Position numbers and translations under genes: made by a program
Notes under the pieces: generated by a model
Database searches by the model: none
Told to the model about the DNA's origin: nothing
What the model saw: only the letters and a program-made list of their open reading frames with translations
Shown here: in pieces, positions 8,753 to 10,111 of the stretch
Position numbering within the stretch: position 1 is the stretch's first letter
How the letters are laid out: each line of letters begins with the position of its first letter
DNA from: Methanobacteriota archaeon
GTDB taxonomy: Archaea > Thermoplasmatota > Poseidoniia > MGIII > CG-Epi1
Assembly (NCBI GenBank): GCA_003193815.1
Contig: PSPB01000021.1
Coordinates: 1 to 10,111 of the forward strand
DNA length: 10,111 nt
Direction of reading: 5' to 3'

Positions 8753-9502
8753 TCAGCGCCCCAGCCGCGCCCGGAGCGCCTGCGCCCGCGCGTCGAGCGA
8801 CGCACGCAGCTTCGCGCGGCCCAGCCCGTTACGCTCCTGCCAGGCGGCCATGCGGGTGCGCAGCCGGCGCGAATGCCAGTAGTCGCCCGCCTCTTCGGAG
8901 AGCGTGGTGATGGCGTCCATGATTTCGTCAGTGAACTCGCGCAGCGCCTCGCGGTTCGCCTCCTTTGCCGTGAAATAGAGCGGGTCGCCGAACTCGTAGT
9001 AGAAACGGCGCCAGAGCCGCGGGACGCGCTTGCCGACCGGGATGACGCGGTCGGTCTCCCGGATGGCGACCGGCACGACCGCCGCGCCGGTGGCGGCCGC
9101 CAGCCGTGCGGCACCGGTGCGGCCGCGCCCCAGCTGCCCGTCGCGTGACCGGGTCCCCTCGGGGAAGATGCCGACCGCGCCGCCGTCGCGCAGGATGGCT
9201 TCGGCCGCGTCCAGCGCGTCGCTGGCGTCGCCGTCGCGGTCGACCGGGATGACCCCCATGCGGCTGAAGAGCGCGCCGCGCAGGCGGCCTTCGAAATGCT
9301 CCTGCTTGGAGAGGTAGTTGACCTCGCGCGAGGTGGCGGTCATGATGAACGCCGGGTCGATGTGCGAGAGGTGGTTGGCGGCGATGATTAGCGGGCCGTC
9401 GACCGGCACCGACTCCTGCCCGCGGTAGCGCGGCCGGAAACAGAGGTGTAGTGCGCGCCCCAGCGTCTGCCTGATGAGGTTGTAATTGCGCGACTCGCCC
9501 AT
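8753..9502 (-). CDS. plsC: 1-acyl-sn-glycerol-3-phosphate acyltransferase family protein (PlsC-like)
   Basis: Members transfer an acyl chain from acyl-CoA or acyl-ACP to lysophosphatidate or a related acceptor at the inner membrane face. The 249-residue protein shows the acyltransferase motifs in order: NHLSHIDP (43-50, catalytic His and Asp of HX4D), FSRMGVIPVDRDG (79-91), GIFPEGTRSRDGQ (111-123, glycerol-phosphate binding) and VVPVAI (142-147). The C-terminal tail is rich in Arg and Ala. The start at 9502 was chosen because homologues begin shortly before the membrane-associated helix and a TATA-like box (9525-9533) lies 27 bp upstream. The same frame is open to an ATG at 9613, adding 37 mostly arginine-rich, low-complexity residues. 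Archaeal lipids are ether-linked isoprenoids, so the real substrate is uncertain. Confidence 0.9.
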   Translation of the reverse strand: MGESRNYNLIRQTLGRALHLCFRPRYRGQESVPVDGPLIIAANHLSHIDPAFIMTATSREVNYLSKQEHFEGRLRGALFSRMGVIPVDRDGDASDALDAAEAILRDGGAVGIFPEGTRSRDGQLGRGRTGAARLAAATGAAVVPVAIRETDRVIPVGKRVPRLWRRFYYEFGDPLYFTAKEANREALREFTDEIMDAITTLSEEAGDYWHSRRLRTRMAAWQERNGLGRAKLRASLDARAQALRARLGR

Positions 9503-9628
9503 CGAGCGCGGTAGCCGCGCCGGGTTCTTAATCCTTGAGCGCGGACGAAGCGAGTTTCGGCAGCGGACGAATCGCCGCGCTGTGGAGCGAGCGGTGAGGC
9601 CAGGCCGCGCCATGAGTCGGCGACCAAA
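9503..9628. other. Spacer between the EF-1beta and plsC genes
   Basis: 126 bp with no convincing gene. It carries the plsC TATA-like box and a direct repeat GCGGACGAA (9541-9549 and 9563-9571, 22 bp apart). No tRNA-like or strong hairpin structure was seen. It could alternatively encode an arginine-rich N-terminal extension of PlsC. Confidence 0.5.
9525..9533 (-). promoter_or_regulatory. TATA-like box of plsC
   Basis: The minus strand reads GATTAAGAA, centred 27 bp before the ATG at 9502. This spacing favours 9502 as the true start of a leaderless message and gives plsC its own promoter, separate from EF-1beta. Confidence 0.5.
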
Positions 9629-9895
9629 TCAGAGCAGCGACTGCTCGAGTAATGCGACCGACTGGATGCCTTCCAGCGACGCCAGCCCGCCCTCGACTTC
9701 GTCGACCAGCCCGGCGCGGTCGGGACCGATTACCAGCGCGTCAATCGCCATCAGCCCAAAGGCGAAGGGCGAAACTTCGTGCGCGCCCAGTTTTGCGTCG
9801 GCCGGCAACGTCGCCGGCAGCGCCGCGACGACCGCCGCGGTATCGACTGCCGGGGATTCCGGCATCAGCCTGTATTTCAGAGCAACTTCGCCCAT
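9629..9895 (-). CDS. ef1b: Archaeal elongation factor 1-beta (aEF-1beta)
   Basis: Guanine-nucleotide exchange factor that reloads EF-1alpha with GTP during translation elongation. The 88-residue product matches the archaeal family in length and pattern: MGEVALKYRLMPESPAVD at 1-18, the central PFAFGLMAIDALVIGPD (43-59), where the family has PIAFGLKAL, and DEVEGGLASLEGIQSVALLEQ (65-85). It is a small ferredoxin-like fold. This gene is restricted to archaea in this short form and is the best single marker of the domain of origin here. The ATG at 9895 has a well-placed TATA box. In many archaea a small zinc-ribbon gene sits upstream; here the upstream neighbour is instead a divergent unidentified gene. 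Confidence 0.93.
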   Translation of the reverse strand: MGEVALKYRLMPESPAVDTAAVVAALPATLPADAKLGAHEVSPFAFGLMAIDALVIGPDRAGLVDEVEGGLASLEGIQSVALLEQSLL

Positions 9896-9917
9896 GGCGG
9901 CGCACCGCAGGCGGGGC

Positions 9918-9925
9918 GATATAGC
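9918..9925 (-). promoter_or_regulatory. TATA box of the EF-1beta gene
   Basis: The minus strand reads GCTATATC, centred about 26-27 bp before the ATG at 9895. It is the best TATA match in the window and no Shine-Dalgarno is present, so the transcript is probably leaderless. Confidence 0.6.
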
Positions 9926-9947
9926 AGTTTCGCGGTCCAGAATAGCA

Positions 9948-9954
9948 TTATTAA
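9948..9954 (+). promoter_or_regulatory. TATA-like box of the gene starting at 9979
   Basis: TTATTAA is centred about 28 bp before the ATG at 9979. Together with the EF-1beta box on the other strand it makes an 83-bp divergent promoter region. Confidence 0.5.
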
Positions 9955-9978
9955 CTGCCCCTGAAATCAGCCAGCAGC

Positions 9979-10111
9979 ATGGCCATCGACGAGAACTACC
10001 TTTCGACCTACGAGAAGTCGGCGACCTACGACGGCGAGAACCAGCCCATCGAAATCTGGACCAGCGCCGACCAGCCCTACGAAGGGGTCGGTTCGGACAA
10101 GCTCGCCATCT
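9979..10111 (+). CDS. Unidentified protein, N-terminal 44 residues, cut by window edge
   Basis: The frame from ATG 9979 is open to the window end and starts MAIDENYLSTYEKSATYDGE, then has IEIWTSADQPYEGVGSDKLAI. It is acidic, soluble-looking, with no signal peptide or membrane helix in the visible part. An in-frame stop at 9952-9954 excludes a longer start, and the TATA-like box about 28 bp upstream supports this one. Codon use (G/C in third positions) is like the neighbours, which argues that it is real. I do not recognise the family. Confidence 0.6.
   Translation, partial: MAIDENYLSTYEKSATYDGENQPIEIWTSADQPYEGVGSDKLAI

Overview
The window reads as a piece of an archaeal chromosome, most likely from a marine planktonic euryarchaeote (Marine Group II/III, Thermoplasmata-related). 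Four things support this. There is a short archaeal-type triosephosphate isomerase (223 aa). There is an 88-aa archaeal elongation factor 1-beta. TATA-like boxes sit about 22-28 bp upstream of several start codons, with no Shine-Dalgarno, as expected for leaderless archaeal transcripts. A G+C-rich, densely packed layout mixes archaeal core genes with bacterial-type genes (groES/groEL, epimerase-type threonine dehydrogenase, PlsC). The placement is inference; no 16S rRNA is present. No tRNA, rRNA, CRISPR array, insertion sequence or prophage was seen.

Layout. Positions 1-1167 (minus) hold the threonine-to-glycine pair: tdh (L-threonine 3-dehydrogenase, broken by an apparent 1-nt frameshift near 494) followed by the start of kbl (glycine C-acetyltransferase), which runs off the left edge. 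Divergent from tdh, on plus, are tpiA (1243-1914) and the group I chaperonin operon groES-groEL (2006-3949). A strong hairpin (3983-4006) separates groEL from a convergent minus-strand cluster: pccB (biotin-dependent acyl-CoA carboxyltransferase, 6691-5147), then a Bcp-type peroxiredoxin (5126-4650), then an FMN-binding pyridoxamine-oxidase-fold protein (4657-4007). Divergent from pccB, on plus, are hisS (6767-8029) and a six-helix membrane protein of unknown function (8072-8746). Convergent with these, on minus, are plsC (9502-8753) and, upstream of it, aEF-1beta (9895-9629). An unidentified plus-strand gene starts at 9979 and runs off the right edge.

Function. Most genes are central metabolism or housekeeping: threonine catabolism, glycolysis, acyl-CoA carboxylation, translation (HisRS, EF-1beta), protein folding and peroxide defence. 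I see no dedicated new multi-gene system. The points worth a second look are the tdh frameshift with its stop-free junction into kbl, inverted repeats beside the chaperonin TATA box, the recurring TATA-to-start spacing, a bacterial-type acyltransferase in an archaeon, and two unidentified proteins.
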